64,000 nucleotides of DNA from Pseudomonas kermanshahensis (GTDB taxonomy: Bacteria; Pseudomonadota; Gammaproteobacteria; Pseudomonadales; Pseudomonadaceae): positions 4,383,501 through 4,447,500 of the forward strand of contig NZ_JABWRY020000001.1 of NCBI RefSeq assembly GCF_014269205.2, given 5' to 3'. Made by a program: the position numbers and the translations under genes. The notes under the pieces are model-generated. The model was not told the origin of the DNA. It did no database searches and worked only from the letters and a program-made list of their open reading frames with translations. Below, in pieces: positions 62,291 to 64,000 of the stretch; position 1 is the first letter of the stretch; every line of letters starts with the position of its first letter.

Positions 62291-64000
<1,710 letters not shown>

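Overview
The window is chromosomal DNA from a Pseudomonas, most likely of the P. putida group. It is GC-rich. Gene order matches blocks known from Pseudomonas chromosomes: ruvC-yebC-aspS, slyX-HIT-oprD-proS, mprF with its VirJ-like partner next to kup and rimO, dctA near oprH-phoP-phoQ, and an RstAB-like pair divergent from nrdA-nrdB. The uronate dehydrogenase locus is close to the one known from P. putida. P. putida-type REP palindromes sit between many genes. These assignments come from reading motifs and gene order; no database search was run.

Layout. Positions 1-6084 hold repair, translation and stress genes: ruvC (partial), yebC, aspS, an FmdB zinc ribbon, a ribbon-helix-helix protein, a Dps protein, a membrane-anchored cold-shock protein, slyX and an HIT protein. 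Positions 6085-12085 hold oprD, proS, a lipoprotein and SOS-controlled dinB. Three tandem initiator tRNA genes follow (12301-12798). Positions 13064-23383 carry mprF and its VirJ-like partner, kup, rimO, two small enzymes, a degenerate pseudouridine synthase, a DUF1456 protein and trmO. Positions 23442-31913 hold dctA behind a sigma-54-type promoter, oprH-phoP-phoQ, a dienelactone hydrolase, a phosphopantetheinyl transferase and a second two-component pair. The class Ia ribonucleotide reductase genes nrdA and nrdB (32537-37428) each have a pair of NrdR-like boxes.

Positions 37566-41676 are more accessory: a hypothetical protein, an orphan RelB-type antitoxin, a GNAT protein divergent from a MocR regulator, and an orphan HipA kinase. 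Positions 42234-51750 form a hexuronate uptake and oxidation locus: a porin, uronate dehydrogenase, aldarolactonase, a TRAP transporter, an EamA transporter, an aldose epimerase and an ExuT-like transporter. A shared GTTGTACGAC operator-like motif recurs in its upstream regions, and once more far away upstream of oprD. Positions 51922-61754 carry LysR, a three-part redox fusion, a GST, a UPF0149 protein, a nitrilase / duplicated membrane protein / asparaginase operon led by a broken flavin amine-oxidase remnant, and a catabolic-type acetolactate synthase. The window ends in an rRNA operon on the minus strand (5S and the 3' part of 23S).

Together the window is mostly core genome with one sugar-acid catabolic island and a short toxin-antitoxin-like accessory patch. 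The most useful new observations are regulatory (the shared GTTGTACGAC motif, four phased hexamers upstream of oprH, paired NrdR boxes, repeats upstream of oprD and the MocR gene). Beyond those are the uncharacterised amidase/membrane/asparaginase operon and the pseudouridine synthase lacking its catalytic aspartate.
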